DNA from: Polychytrium aggregatum
Taxonomy: Eukaryota > Chytridiomycota > Chytridiomycetes > Polychytriales
Length of the DNA stretch: 64,000 nt
Direction: 5' to 3'
NCBI RefSeq assembly: GCF_025602895.1
Contig: NW_026516257.1
Span: 62,001 to 126,000, forward strand
The notes under the pieces are model-generated. The model saw nothing but the letters and a program-made list of their open reading frames with translations, ran no database searches and was not told where the DNA came from. This document shows, one piece after another, positions 42,688 to 54,478 of this stretch (positions are counted from its first letter, which is position 1; every line of letters starts with the position of its first letter). The position numbers and the translations under genes were made by a program.

Positions 42688-45600
42688 TTACAGTGATGAC
42701 GATCCTGTCGGCGCTGATGACTTGACCATGTCGACCAGACGACTGGATTGGGTCTGTCCCGGTGTTGCTGCAACTGATCCGGGTGTGGGCGGCGGCGCCA
42801 GTCCTGATGTCGCCAGGGTCGAGGAGTTGGCGGCCGCAGCACCGTCTGCACCGGCACTGTGCGTCTGCTCCTGACCCAACACACCCGCGGCCGCGGCCGC
42901 TGTCGAATGGAACTTGTTGATGATGGCTGCGTCTCTTATGCTTTTCTTGATGGTCGAGACCTTGGCCTGGTGCGCAATCGTCGGGATGGACTTGAGACGA
43001 GGACGGAAATCGCTGCTGAATCCTGGTACACGGATATTCCAGTTACGCTCTGCGGGGCGAAACAGAGCGATGAGCCGGATGAAACATGCAAGAGTCAGCA
43101 GCTGCTGATATTCAGCGACGAATGCATCGGCGTGCATCGCAGCGGGTAGCGGCTGATCCAACCGAGCTAATGCGCACGGCCGGCGGAGTGCATCCAAACC
43201 AATGCGCAATCAGAGGTGCCAGAAACCTAGACATATCTGCAGATCCGGGGTATCGAGGGTATCTAGACGAATGTAGCGGCACGGAGATCCTCAGTACAGC
43301 GCCAAAGTAATGACGGTCAAGCAGACGCAGCAAGCGGGCTCCGGCTGGGCATCATGGCTTACGGGAGCCGCGGTGGCGCGCCAGTTTGCAGGCAAACTGC
43401 GTCGTCTCTTCGATGAAATCATCGGCTATCTGTAGCAGAATCTGCCATTGATTGAAGCATTTGTCCGCGTGAGTAACTGCCAGCAATACAGCGGATCACA
43501 GGAACGCATCCAATTCAACGCAATGGAACTCGATCTGGCTATGGGGGGGGGACCGGGGCCGGCAGCGACAGTGCTCACATCTTCGACGTCGGGGTTCAGC
43601 TTGGAGTTTGGGCTGAGCTCGTCGATCAGGGTCTGGAGTCGCTTCTTCTTGAGGACGCCGTGCTGGAGGAGCGATTTGAGCTCCCGCTGGCAGTACTCCG
43701 GAATAGCCCCTGCAACAAAATCGGCCGGACGCGAGCGCTTCCGTATCAGTATCCCCGGTGGAACCTGTGACGCCGGTGACTTTGTCGAGGTTGCCGAGAG
43801 CGGAGTGCCGGCTTCCAGCGGTTTGTCGGCCCCAGACAGGAACGGAATCGCGCCTGTCAGAGCGTCAGGAGTGAAGATCTTGACAGAGTTCAAGGGGTTG
43901 GGCGAATGCAGCACAGCTCCCAGCTGCACAGGATGGGGCTGCGCCTGGCCGTTGACGGTCGTCACGGCACCGGAGGGTGCTGGCGAGGTTTGTTGCGAAG
44001 AGCCCGCTATGTTACTTGCAGCACGAAGCGAAGCCGCGGACGGCGTGCCGGGCGTTCCGGGTGTCGGCGACTGTCCAGCTGTTGCGATTGCAAGCAAGCA
44101 AGCGCGCAGAGGTATATGCGGGTTACTGTTGCGGCTCGCAGGCATAACGCAGGCTCGGGATCGATTCTCGTATTTCCGTCGTCTGGCTGTGGAGGTAGAA
44201 CCTACGCTGTACAAGATTGACCATGGTCCGCTGGTTTGCGCTTGCAGCCACTGCGGCCGCATTGGCAATAGTGGCTGCGGCGTTCTGAATTACAGGTGTC
44301 TGTTTGCTGAGGTTGGCTTGGTTGAATTGATTGGCTGCGCGATGGACGAGATGATGGGTAGATCGACTGTGAGATCACTGCGGCGGTCCCCCAGGCGCAT
44401 TGGAAACCTGATCTGCTATTGCGACCATGGCTCTGTGATTATTGCATCGCTCATGGGCATCGCTTCTTGATGTACATGGACTTGCGAGTGATCATGGATC
44501 TAGGTCGTGTAAGAGCCATAGCACCCACGATAGATTGGCCACAAGGGCAATTGCGCATTGCACAGCGTCGTTGGCACCCGCCACACTGTTCGACAGGGTG
44601 CAACCACAAACACCCACCTGCAAACGATGCCTGGGCCTGGATCTGGGCAGCATTGACTTGAGCCTGTGCCGGTGATGCCTGGAAACAACTCTCGATCTGA
44701 GCTTTCTTGAGCTTGAGCTCTCTCGCTTCGTTCAGATCGGTCGTTGTGCTCAGCGTGCGGTTGATGTTCTGAAGCTCCTGCTGCAGGTTTTGCAGTGTGT
44801 GCATGTTGTACGATTGCGCCGACACTCCGGCCAAGGCAGGATTCATGAGCCCCGAGAGGCTCTTTTGAGCAGCCGGTGGTCTCGCCATGGTGAGCCCCGC
44901 AGCACCGACGTTGGGCGACATGGCGTTGATAACCCGAGCTGCAGGCTGCGACCCGATCGGATACGAGGCAACGCCTCGCAGCTGCGCGAGTCCCGACGCT
45001 GTTGTACTGTTGGGCAGGGACATGCCGAACTGGTTGATCTGGACGTTGCCGACGGGGTTCGCGGCAGAATTGACGGAGACGTCGCCAGCGACGGACTGGC
45101 CAGCAACCCCGTTGGCACGCAGGGCGGCATTCAGAGGCGAGACCGACGTCAACGAGCCTGCATGTGCTGCGTTGGATGTCGCTGTCGCTGTCGAGGTAGC
45201 ATTCCCTGCAGCAACAGGCGTGGGAGCGCTGGATGCGATCGCAGAGGATACACTGACGCCGTTTGATCGAGTTGGAGTCACTTTGGATTGGGGTCGGCCT
45301 TTCAGAGTCGATGCCTTGACTTGGGGCGACGATGTGGCTGCAGCAGGAATATTGCGTCGACCAAGGGTATCCCCATCGATTGCGGTTGGATCGGCCGATA
45401 ATTCAGATCGGAACCAAGAGTAGGACGCAAGGTTAGCATGGAGACATGTCAGGGCTAGGGTCGCGAAACGCAGTTCCGAGCTGGGGGGGGGATGGGAGGA
45501 ATGGCTAGCCGTAGAATGCAACGAAGCGGCAGAGACCAGGCCAAGATGGATCTCGGCGACCCGGAGAGACAGGAACAGACCGCACCATTGCCGCCGCTGT

Positions 45601-45874
45601 TGGATGCTGCATTCTGGAGAGCAGCCGAGGATGGTTTCATGTTGGAGTTGGCCATGGCGGCCAGACCATTCGCAAGTGTCGGGGGAGTCGTTTGGAAGGA
45701 GGCGACGGATCGTGACTTTTGCAGAGCCGATTGCTGGTGGGAGAGGAGGGCGGGGGACGACGACGCTGACGCCGATGTCGACTGCGAGGAGAGGGATTTG
45801 GGGTCTTGAACAGGGTCGAGCTTTGGGTTGGCAGTGGACGGGAGGGATAATTGATCAAAGACACTTTCGCTCAT
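42688..45874 (-). CDS. TAF12: TFIID/SAGA subunit TAF12 (histone-fold)
   Basis: Seven exons, 45874..45586, 45337..44618, 44334..44206, 44078..43579, 43441..43363, 43262..43227 and 43049..42688, give 704 aa. The N-terminal ~450 residues are Ser/Ala/Asn/Gln-rich and disordered, with a predicted helix around LQQELQNINRTLSTTTDLNE. The histone fold is split over four exons: KKKRLQTLIDELSPNSKLNP, then ILLQIADDFIEETTQFACKL, ARHRGSHTLDTPDLQICLER, and NWNIRVPGF, the TAF12 end motif. It pairs with TAF4/Ada1 in TFIID and SAGA. The sixth exon is only 36 nt. The protein continues about 110 residues past the fold, unusual compared with yeast Taf12, where the fold is C-terminal. Confidence 0.9.
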
Positions 45875-47302
45875 GGATGATCAGTCTCGGGAGCTGGGGA
45901 GAGAGAGGGAAACGGTGGTTGACAGTTGGTGGTTGGTAGTTGGTGGTAATTGGTGGCAAGTGAGCGTTACCAGGACTCGGCCAAGGTTGGAGAAAGCAAT
46001 AGCAGCAGTTCGCAAGAGATGGGGGATAGGCTTGGTGGTGGAGCTGCGATGATGGATGGGCGATTTCCGAGCCTGGTTGATGTGGGGCAGCGCAAGTTCA
46101 GGCCGGGGGGCCGAGGAAGCGGCGTCTGTCGGAATCCTGGAGGAGAGGATTGAGGGGAGGTCGCTACGGGATGAACGACGACGGAACGGACAGCCGCAAT
46201 GAAGACGCCGGTGATGACGGACACCTTCTCGGGAGGGGGGGGGGCAGCGACGAGCGACACCAGGCGGTCGAGGCGAGAGGAAGGTAGTGGGGTGGATCGG
46301 GCGATCGACGAGAGGGAAATGGATGGATGGATGGGTGGATGGGCGATGAGCAAGAGACCAGGCAGAAGGGCAGAAGCAGAAGCAAAGCGAATGTGATTGC
46401 CCTGCGACCCTTCGCGCAAAACTGGAGGCAACAACACACATCCAAGATACCAAACACAGGGCCAAGGCCCGGTGCCCAAGCCCGACTTGCAGCACGGATG
46501 TCTCGGACGCACCTGGACGATGGACGGTGTCGGCAGAAACGGACCGGCCCTGGAGAACGGCGATCGAAATGGCTTCGCCAATGGGCGAGAGAAAGCCGAG
46601 ACGGCCCAATATGCAATCGGGGCGACGGATGGATCGGAACGATCAAGGTCTGTCCAGAGAGAAGAGCAAGTTCACGAGCCGGTGGTGAGAGCGACGCTGG
46701 GTGGATGGAAGTTGCTGATCAGAGGACACAGCACGGAATAGAATTTGGAAGAGCTGGATGGAGGACGGATAGAGACAGAGGGGTCTGTTGGGACGACTGG
46801 CGGTGACCCAGACGGGACTCGAATCCAGATAGCAGCGACCGAGCCCGGGCTGTGAGGATGCGCCTGCAGACGACGGCCTGGAGGAAGGAGGTGCACCGAC
46901 CAGCAGAGATCGAGGAGAATAGGTTCCCACGGAGCTCCTTCGGCAATAGGAAGCGGGCAGGGATGTCGGCGATGTTTCAGATTGACGGTGGTTGGGCCTG
47001 GGCCTTTCGCGCTTTCTCGGACCTGCTCGCCGAGACCAGCACGACCGCCCAGCAGCGGCGAGCATGACAGGCAGAGCCGCCAGGAGCGATGCCGGCCAGT
47101 ATGCTTGATCTACCTCTCCCTCCACGGCTCCTGCTCATCGAGGGTGCATGTATTCGTTTATATGGAGCGTGTGCCCAGGCAATCTCATGGGTCGACTGCA
47201 CACAACTCGATCCATGTTCCCCGAATCGAAAACGAGCACCCAAACCACATCAGATGCATAGCTCGTGGCCATCGGGCAGCCACGATCTGTGTCGCAAACG
47301 GC
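45875..47302. other. Intergenic: TAF12 upstream / MED1-like downstream
   Basis: About 1.4 kb. It holds TTGGTGGTTGG-type repeats (45920-45957) and GGATGGATGGATGGGTGGAT (46321-46340), plus G runs at 46236-46245. Frames here are leader or shadow. Confidence 0.45.
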
Positions 47303-50300
47303 TCACAGGCCCAGTTTCTCAATGAGCGCCCACACAAAGACCGGGATGTTTGCCGACCGGTTGATGAGATCGCAGAGTTTGGCGTGGTCGGCCTCGTCAA
47401 AGTTGACTGCAAAGGGCTCCTTGGACTCGGGTGTCTTGGTGTAGATCTCGAACCGGATCCAGTCATCCCGAGGCTGCATCAGGTCGATCTCATCCGAGAT
47501 CTGGAACTTGAGCAGGACCTTTTTGAAGACCGGAACCGACAGCAGCGAGAACGTGATCGAGTCCGGCGGCTGCCAGTGGGTAAGCTGTAGGATGATCTTG
47601 GAGGATATGGTGCCTAGAGCAGCGTGATGGGCGGATACGTCAGAGGAATCATGTACGGAATCGGGTCTTGGGCAGGCGCCACAGGGCCGTCAAGCAGGTC
47701 GCCTCGAGTGTCAAAGGTACGGCGGACCGAGGATGCGCTCGTTTCCACAGCAGAGAGCGTCCGCATCCGTAGTGGGGCATGACCGACGGATGCATACTCG
47801 ACGGAAGGTTGTGTGGCGATTCGAGCGTAAACTCGTTGAAGCAGCTTTGGAAGAGGGCGCTAAAGGCAATGTGTTTTCTCAGGGTCTGCACGTAAACGAG
47901 GGGGAGTGGAATCGGAGCAGCGTTAGTCCACTCAGTGCAATCTCGTGGCAGTGTCGCTGGTGCTTGATTTGGTCTTGATGTTGGCCGAGCACACGTACCT
48001 GGAAGATGGGGAATAGTTGGGCTGGGTTCTGGAAGCGGATGTGTCGAACTTCCACGGCCTCGTGGCGGGATCGGGCTGCAAAGTATATGTTCTGGACGAG
48101 GTTGCCCGTGGTCTGTGGCGACAGGGATCGTGAGTGATCGTTCGGCCATTGATCTGGCAGGCTATAGCTGTTGACCAGAGTCTGTTTCATGCAAAATCTT
48201 CGGGGACGACACTGTTGGCACCCACCGTTCGGAAGCGCATCGATGCAATCCCCATAGGCTCAAGATCTGGCTGCTCACGAGTGAGGCTGCGAGCCTGTTG
48301 TACCAAAACACGCATGTGAGATGGTCAGTGGGATCGCTGTGGGATCGAGTCGACGGACCCGTCATCCAAACGATCGCTCGACAGGCACCGAGCACTTGGT
48401 CGGCGGTATTGCCATCGACCAAGTTATCCGTCAAGCAAGGTCCATGTGCAACGGCTCTCGGCACCAACAAATCGGCGATCTACTGACCAGGACCTCCTCG
48501 AGCGTGGAAGCTACTGTCGGTTCTATCGGCACATGCTCATTCACATTTGGAGGCTGAGTGGATGTTTCGGCTGTGGTCGAAATGCTTGCTGTACACCCAA
48601 ACGCACCAGCGCCGCCGTCAGAGTCATGTTACATTCAGTTTGTACGAAAGGCTCGGTCAAGTGAATCGCTCACTTACCGGGTGTGTGCATGCCGACGCTT
48701 TCTGCCAGCGCTTGTGCAGCATTCCGGGTCAAGAACACTGGTGGGTCCAGTATCAGAGCAAAGGCGGCGTTGGCAACCAGCACGGGGCGTCCCATCATGC
48801 TGATCTGTGTCTCGGGCTTGAAGAACTGGAAGCGAAGCTGGTTTCGCCAGCCGGTCGACTCGACAGTGGGAAGCGAGCTGAGTGGGTCGTCGGGCTGTCA
48901 GTACGCGTGAAGCAAATTGCCAGAGACGCAAACCTCCCTATCAGAAATGAAGCTGCAGCCTAAGAAGTCCAGGGAAGAAAGAAGGGAGGGTGCAAATTGA
49001 GAAAAATGTCGAGGGGCTTACTCGGCAGACAAATCGCCGATCCAGGGCTGGATGTTCTTGCCCTGAGAGGTCAGCAGGTAGTTCTCCAGAGGCTTGCAGC
49101 AAAAGGCTTGCGGCTCTGGCGAGGCTTTGATCGAGATGAAGGCCCTGTATGCACCAGTGATCTCCTTCAAGTCCGGAATATGATCTGATGCAGGGGCGAC
49201 CAAGGGATCGAGCGGAGACAAAGGCCGGGCAGATGGTAAGCAAGCACTTCCTGGGGCGATCCCTCACGCAGGTGAGGCCAGGTCAAGGCTGGTTGAGCCG
49301 ATACGCTGGCTTTGCAGATGGGAGCTGCTGGAACAGAGCAGATCGCCACTGGTACAGGTGCTTGGGACTGTCCTGACTAACCTTTATACTCCTTCATTTC
49401 GATCCAATTCAGATCAAGACAGGACTCTGGCGTGATCCAGTACACGCACGACGGACCGAATCTACCAATGTCGTACTGCGGGATTCCGTGGCCATGTCGG
49501 ATGATGCTGTAGTGATCGCTGAGGCTGTGCTCACTTCTCGACATAATTGAGGGGATGGAGTCGGATGAAATGAAATGAGATAAGATAAGATGGATGCTAT
49601 CGGAAAACCCCGAGCCCCAGGAGCAGGCCACCACAAGTCGACACAAATCGGCACAATATCATCCCGATTGCAAGGCATAACCCACAGTTCCTCTTTGTAG
49701 ATGGCAGCAAGATCGTTTTTGACGGCCCGCAGAACCTGGAACATATCAAAGTTGCGGTCTTTGGGCTCGAACGGGATGTTGTCGATGAATGTAAAGTACT
49801 TGAGGATGTCTTGGAAAGTGTTAAAGTCGCTGTATGGAATCACAGGCAGATGTTCAGGATGACCAACGCGATCTAGTTCATATGGACTCGCATGGAACTT
49901 GCAAGTGATAAGAGCGGCCCTTCCAGAGGGACAGGCATAATGCTCCTAAATGCGCTGGGTGTCCAAATCACACAAATGGCATCCGATGCTCGTCCCGCGG
50001 TCGCTTTCTTGACAATGTCCGGATAGGCTTGGCATTGCCTGGATCGATCAAGGCAGATGGAATGCGATGCTTACCTGGTCGATTCCAAGAGGAACTTGTC
50101 CGAATGGGTGCTCTGTCGGCAGTATCAAGCAAACGGCACACCCCTCCCCGTCAGCGATCCACTGGTAGTCAGCCTCGGTTCCATCAGCACACCGATCTTG
50201 GCTTTGCTTCGAGAAGCCATGTGTGGTAGCTTTACCAAAGTCCCAGATGTGTCGGATTGGGGCAAGTCCTGGTCATTGGTGTACTGAAGATTGATCTTGG

Positions 50301-51478
50301 GTATCGTTCCGTCTGGCATGGTGTGGATCTGCGGCAAAGGGTCGCCCATTGGCCAAGAGAAGCGGGTATTGCCCGAGCAGCGGGCAGAGTGTTATTGGGA
50401 GGAATCATGTCGGGGAACAGCGCATGTCGCAGCATGCTGGATGGCGGCCGAGAGTGATCGTCCGCATGAGGCTTGCCCAAGAAAAGCGACGTTGGTCTGG
50501 GCCGTCCAATGGCTCCACCAGGACCTCTGGGGCAATAGATGGCTCGGCAGCGATCTTCAACATACGTCGACGAGGAAGTAGGAGCCGCAGATGGTGACGG
50601 TCTTGAGGTCGGAATCCTCCTGTGAGTTTGGGAAGATCTGGAGGCTGAAGCCGACGGCGTGCGAGGGCAGACAAGAGTCAGTTGCGAAAGGTGTAGCTGG
50701 AGCAGTAAGTGCAGCGATGCCGATGGGGTGCAAGCCTGCAGAGCCATGGCCGGATGGATCGCTGGGCGAGAGCAGCTCACCCAAGCTGCTTGGACAGCGA
50801 CTCGACTTTGTTCATGGCAAGCGATAGCGGCACAGGACGGGCCGATTGATATTCGCGCAGTGCATTTACGCAGTCTACGACGGCGCTCTGAGTCAGCGAC
50901 AGTGTGCCCTGGGCGTTGGCCCGCTCCTGGTAACGAGATGCGATGGTGTCGGCGATCGTGGACGAGCGTTCAGGAGGACGGCGAGCCCAGCGCAGATTCC
51001 AAGTCACCGACGATAGGGGCGAGTTTGGTGATTAATTCAGAGTGTATGACATCGCCGATATCAGATTCAACATTCGGTGCGGCCAAGGCGGTCGACATGG
51101 TCCCAGCGATGCAGCCAAGACAGCCTCGAAGCCACGGAGTCGAGCAAATCGGGGGCAGCTTACACCCAAAACAACATTGAACGTCTTGATGTCCTGAGGC
51201 GTGGAGATGGCCGGCAGCACATGGTCTCGATACGTGGCCAGGATATCCTCTATCTGGTCGAGGAGGCTGGTCCACTCCTCCCGCAGCTTGGCCGTCTCGA
51301 TCGCAAACGGATGGGCGGTTGCGGTTGTGCCGACAGAGGAGCGTGCAGTTGATGCAGAAGGTTCGGGGTCTCTGGTGTCGGGAGCGACCAGCGATGCTTG
51401 TCGGCAAGCATCGGCAAACAGCGAGTTGAGCTGCCGCAGAAGCTGGTCGATGGTAGGATTGGCCAGGGCAGCAGCCAT
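47303..51478 (-). CDS. MED1: Mediator complex subunit 1-like protein (exon structure partly resolved)
   Basis: The start MAAALANPTIDQLLRQLNSL opens exon 51478..51164. It is followed by 50926..50781 (ending NKVESLSKQLG) and 50644..50566 (LQIFPNSQEDSDLKTVTICG to SYFLVD). The string NKxExLx(K)xLGLxxF...LTIxGxxxxxD is the core signature of the Med1 N-terminal domain. Further exon-like blocks downstream are TIPKINLQYTNDQDLPQSD (about 50300), IGVLMEPRL, EHPFGQVPLGIDQ (about 50075-50115), DILKYFTFIDNIPFEPKDRN (about 49760), FGPSCVYWITPESCLDLNW (about 49440), DLKEITGAYRAFISIKASPE (about 49130), QLRFQFFKPETQISMMGRP (about 48810), and a last exon ending FVWALIEKLGL at the stop 47305..47303. Exon 4 and several later joins could not be fixed. 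MED1 bridges activators to Pol II. Confidence 0.55.
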
Positions 51479-52257
51479 GGCGGATGCAGAGAGGCGATAG
51501 GGCAGCAGGATCGGTTGGCGAGATCGAGGGAGAGTCCTGGCCGGTGCTTGGTTTGGCGCGACCTGGCTCTGGAATGGTGGTGCTTGAATTGCTCAAAGTA
51601 CTTGGCCAAGCGCTGCCTCCGAGGGCTGGATCAATGGCCCTTGCCTTGACGCTGCACTGGTCTCGGTGTGCCAGCGGTGAATAGCAATCTTGGACACACT
51701 GAATATGGAAGCAACGTTTCTCAGGCTATGGATGACGGTATTGCACCGCATCACAGAATAGTCATGGCCAGCGCGCGATGGTATTGGGTGACAATATATG
51801 TGATCAATGGTCAAAGAACCAGGGTGTCCCGTTTTTTATTGGAATGCCAGTAAATCGACACGATCATCACGATCATCGCGATCATCACCGTCGAGACGAC
51901 ACTCGACCCAGTTCCACCGGATCCAGTCGTCGAGGTCGGCGTCGTCCTGGAAGCTCTGGTTGGCTTGGTCCAGGTGCTCCCACCAGGGCTTCTTTGCATC
52001 CCGGAGGGCAGCATTGTGGCATTGCCGGACGAGCAGTCTGTGTCGAGGCTCGATATGCAGCTGGCGGACCGCTTCTGTGGGATCGTCAAGCCAGCCATCC
52101 ACTTCTGGTGGGAGAGGGAGGTGCGAATCGAATGTGAATGTGGCGGCCAGCACCTGGTGGGTCATGCTCCTAACCAAGCGCAGGAGTGAGCAGCGAATCT
52201 GCGGCCATCTCGTCAGTTTGTGGCGATCTCATCCTGAAGGCGGGTGCCAGGCTCTGG
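51479..52257. other. Upstream region of the MED1-like gene
   Basis: About 780 bp including the unexplained minus-strand frame 51836..52177. It contains short CGATCATCACGATCATCG repeats near 51858-51880. Confidence 0.4.
51836..52177 (-). CDS. Unassigned Trp-rich 113-codon ORF, possible exon
   Basis: A frame with composition unlike its surroundings: PPEVDGWLDDPTEAVRQLHI, DAKKPWWEHLDQANQSFQDD, then DDWIRWNWVECRLDGDD and an Asp/Arg repeat tail. It lies just downstream of the IQ-motif frame on the same strand, with an acceptor-like TTGGTTAG before it, so it may be a 3' exon of that gene. I found no donor in matching phase, so it is kept separate. Confidence 0.3.
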   Translation of the reverse strand: MVRSMTHQVLAATFTFDSHLPLPPEVDGWLDDPTEAVRQLHIEPRHRLLVRQCHNAALRDAKKPWWEHLDQANQSFQDDADLDDWIRWNWVECRLDGDDRDDRDDRVDLLAFQ

Positions 52258-53130
52258 CTATGGAACAGGGCAAGCCGGTTCTGTACCTTCCATCCAGTCG
52301 TGCATCCGCTGGATTGTTTTGCGGGAGCTGTAGACTCCATGAGATAGATCGTACATGCCACCGGGTCTCTGAAAGCCTCCTCCGTCTGCAAAGTGAGGCA
52401 GACGTTTTGGGCTGTAGTAGTCGTCGAGCAAGCGGTTGGCGTAGAGCAGACGCTCGTGGATGCCTCGCTCTGTGCCGTGAACGAGCAAGTCGCCTGAGGA
52501 TCGAGCTGTGGCCGATGCGGCCCTGGCCTTGTGGAGCCTGTCGAGGATCAGCTTCTGCACGACTTCAAGCTGGACAGTATGCTCCCACAGCCCAGCGGCC
52601 GGATCCTCATGGTCGCTCAGGCAGTCGGCTGTCAGGGTCGGCGAGGAGCGCATATCGGCCCCGGCCCGCCGGGGATCTCGACCGGCAGGGAAGCGGCGAC
52701 GAAGCTCATGAACCCTGGCACGGGCCCAACAACCACGAAGCCATGACTGGATGCGAATGGCAGCCCGATGACGGAGGCGCTCATCGGCACCCGCGAGCTT
52801 GCCGGGCTCGGTATGCAGGATGCGCTGCAGCTCTTGCTCTCTGCGGCGGGTGCGTTCTCGGGTCTGCAGCAGACGCGAGTGCGATTCGAGAACACATCTC
52901 CGGCGACTCATGAATCTGAGAGTGCTGCGACGCGTGAGAAGCATCCGGACGACGGACTGGATCTTGGTGGCTGCGACGGCCTGCTTCTGCAGCAGGCGCC
53001 GCACACGAAAGCCGCGGAAGCACGCCTGGATCTTGGTGGCAGCGAGGACTGCTGCCGGTGATGGTGCCGTGAAGGATTGGGACCGCGAGCTCATGGCGGC
53101 TGCATGGCCGAGAGGGCGGAATCGGGACAT
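52258..53130 (-). CDS. IQ-motif (calmodulin-binding) protein
   Basis: A 290-aa frame starting MSRFRPLGHAAAMSSRSQS. A start at residue 13 is also possible. Three IQ motifs are visible: ATKIQACFRGFRVRRLLQ (residues ~31-48), ATKIQSVVRMLLTRRS (~54-69) and AIRIQSWLRGCWARARV (~124-140). A basic coiled-coil stretch (RERTRRREQELQRILH) lies between the second and third. The C-terminal ~100 residues include LLYANRLLDDYYSPKRLPHF and SSRKTIQRMHDWMEG. IQ motifs bind calmodulin or myosin light-chain-like proteins. In flagellated fungi such proteins are often axonemal or centriolar, but nothing here proves that. The gene may extend downstream through an intron into the 51836 frame. Confidence 0.65.
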   Translation of the reverse strand: MSRFRPLGHAAAMSSRSQSFTAPSPAAVLAATKIQACFRGFRVRRLLQKQAVAATKIQSVVRMLLTRRSTLRFMSRRRCVLESHSRLLQTRERTRRREQELQRILHTEPGKLAGADERLRHRAAIRIQSWLRGCWARARVHELRRRFPAGRDPRRAGADMRSSPTLTADCLSDHEDPAAGLWEHTVQLEVVQKLILDRLHKARAASATARSSGDLLVHGTERGIHERLLYANRLLDDYYSPKRLPHFADGGGFQRPGGMYDLSHGVYSSRKTIQRMHDWMEGTEPACPVP

Positions 53131-53400
53131 TTGGGTTGCGAGTGGGTTTGTTTAGATGGCGGACGGGTGGGCCACAGGTGGGCCGCAGGTGGCAAGGGCC
53201 GATGAGATTTCGACGCCGGACCGGATGGGGACACTCCTGCAGGAATGGCGGGCTGGTTTAGGAGTGGGGCGGAAATGGCGGCTCTGAGACAGCCTGGAGG
53301 GTGTCGCGTCGGGACCAGGAGGGTGACATGGGAAGATGAGGAAGGAGCAGGCGAGAACACGGCAGTAAGCGTGTTGGTCGAGCCGTTGATGATAGAAATG

Positions 53401-53443
53401 GAGATGGAGATGGAGATGGAGATGGAGATGGAGATGGAGATGG
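53401..53443. repeat. (GAGATG)n microsatellite
   Basis: Seven tandem GAGATG units. Confidence 0.92.
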
Positions 53444-54266
53444 ATCACTTGGCGGTGGATCCATGAATCTGTGCATGAAACGTCAATGCGGCTGCTGTGC
53501 TGTGGCTCGGTCGCAGCCCAACAGCCATGCACAATGACGCCGCACCGATGCAACGACGCCAAGCTCCCGCCAAGACGCGCATAGGACCAGATGACCTGTG
53601 GGAGCATGAATGGGCAAAGCCGAGGGACGGACGGCGATGGTGTGGAACCGGTGCCCTTGCTCCTCGGGCGAGAGAGCGAAGGGCCATTGTTTGTAGGACA
53701 TGCGACTGCAGCGCTTGTCAGCAGCACAGGCATGCGCAAACAATGGGGCGGCCCTGGGCGTGGGCCACCAGGGAATTGGGGCCCCGAAATAGCGCTTGGG
53801 CCGTGGGAAGGTGTTTTGGGCGGTACAACAGCACAGGCGGCACAGCCGCGGCGACAAACGGGCCCGGCAAACTGGTGAGGGCAAGGGCCGGTGGCGGCGC
53901 GTCGGTGGCGGGGAAGGAATTGTTGCCGCAGGGGGGACAAGGGCCGGGGAAGGCAGATGGCGGCAGGATCGGCGAATGGGGACAAACTCTGCTGCGTGGA
54001 GGCACGCGCGCACATGGCCTTGTCGGCAGAATGCAGTGTGGTGTGCTGCTGTTGTTGTGTGGTATTGTTGGTGCTGTTGTGTGGTATTGTTGGTGCTCCT
54101 GTTGGTGCATTGCGTCAGATCTTGTGGTGCCTGTGTTGATGCTGCTCTGCAAAGGCAATGATATGAGTCGGCCTTGCTTGTCGGCATTGCTGTGTGTTCA
54201 TTTGCTTGTCGGCTGCGCAGCACGGATCTGTGTCGGACACATTTGGGACTCGACACGCACAATCGC

Positions 54267-54332
54267 AGCACAACAGCACAACAGCACAACAGCACAGCAC
54301 AACAGCACAACAACACAGCACAACAACAACGC
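54267..54332. repeat. Octamer microsatellite (CAACAGCA)n, imperfect
   Basis: Tandem CAACAGCA units interrupted by CAGCA and CAACA variants. It is the reverse complement of the tract at 27082. Confidence 0.88.
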
Positions 54333-54464
54333 AGCAGCACAACTGGCTGCGCCCGCCGCTCATGCCCCCGCCCCATGGCGCGCACCCATGTCGCACACAA
54401 GCATGAGCTCGACACAAACAAACCCAAAGAGACGGCCGTTGCTGCTCACGTTTGCGCTGTGGCG

Positions 54465-54478
54465 ACGCTATATAGCGT
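54465..54478. promoter_or_regulatory. Perfect 14-bp palindrome ACGCTATATAGCGT
   Basis: A symmetrical site with a TATATA core in the long leader region upstream of the GLI-like gene. It may be a TATA element or dimeric-factor site. The role is unproven. Confidence 0.35.

Noticed and set aside
46795-46890. Possible minus-strand tRNA (GGATTCGAGTCCC T-loop-like sequence)
   Set aside because: T-stem base pair 53-61 and the acceptor stem do not pair, and no D- or anticodon arm could be folded.
52178-52260. Splice joining the IQ-motif gene to the 51836 frame
   Set aside because: The candidate donor (GTACAG after WME) is phase 1 while the acceptor before the SMTHQ frame needs phase 2.
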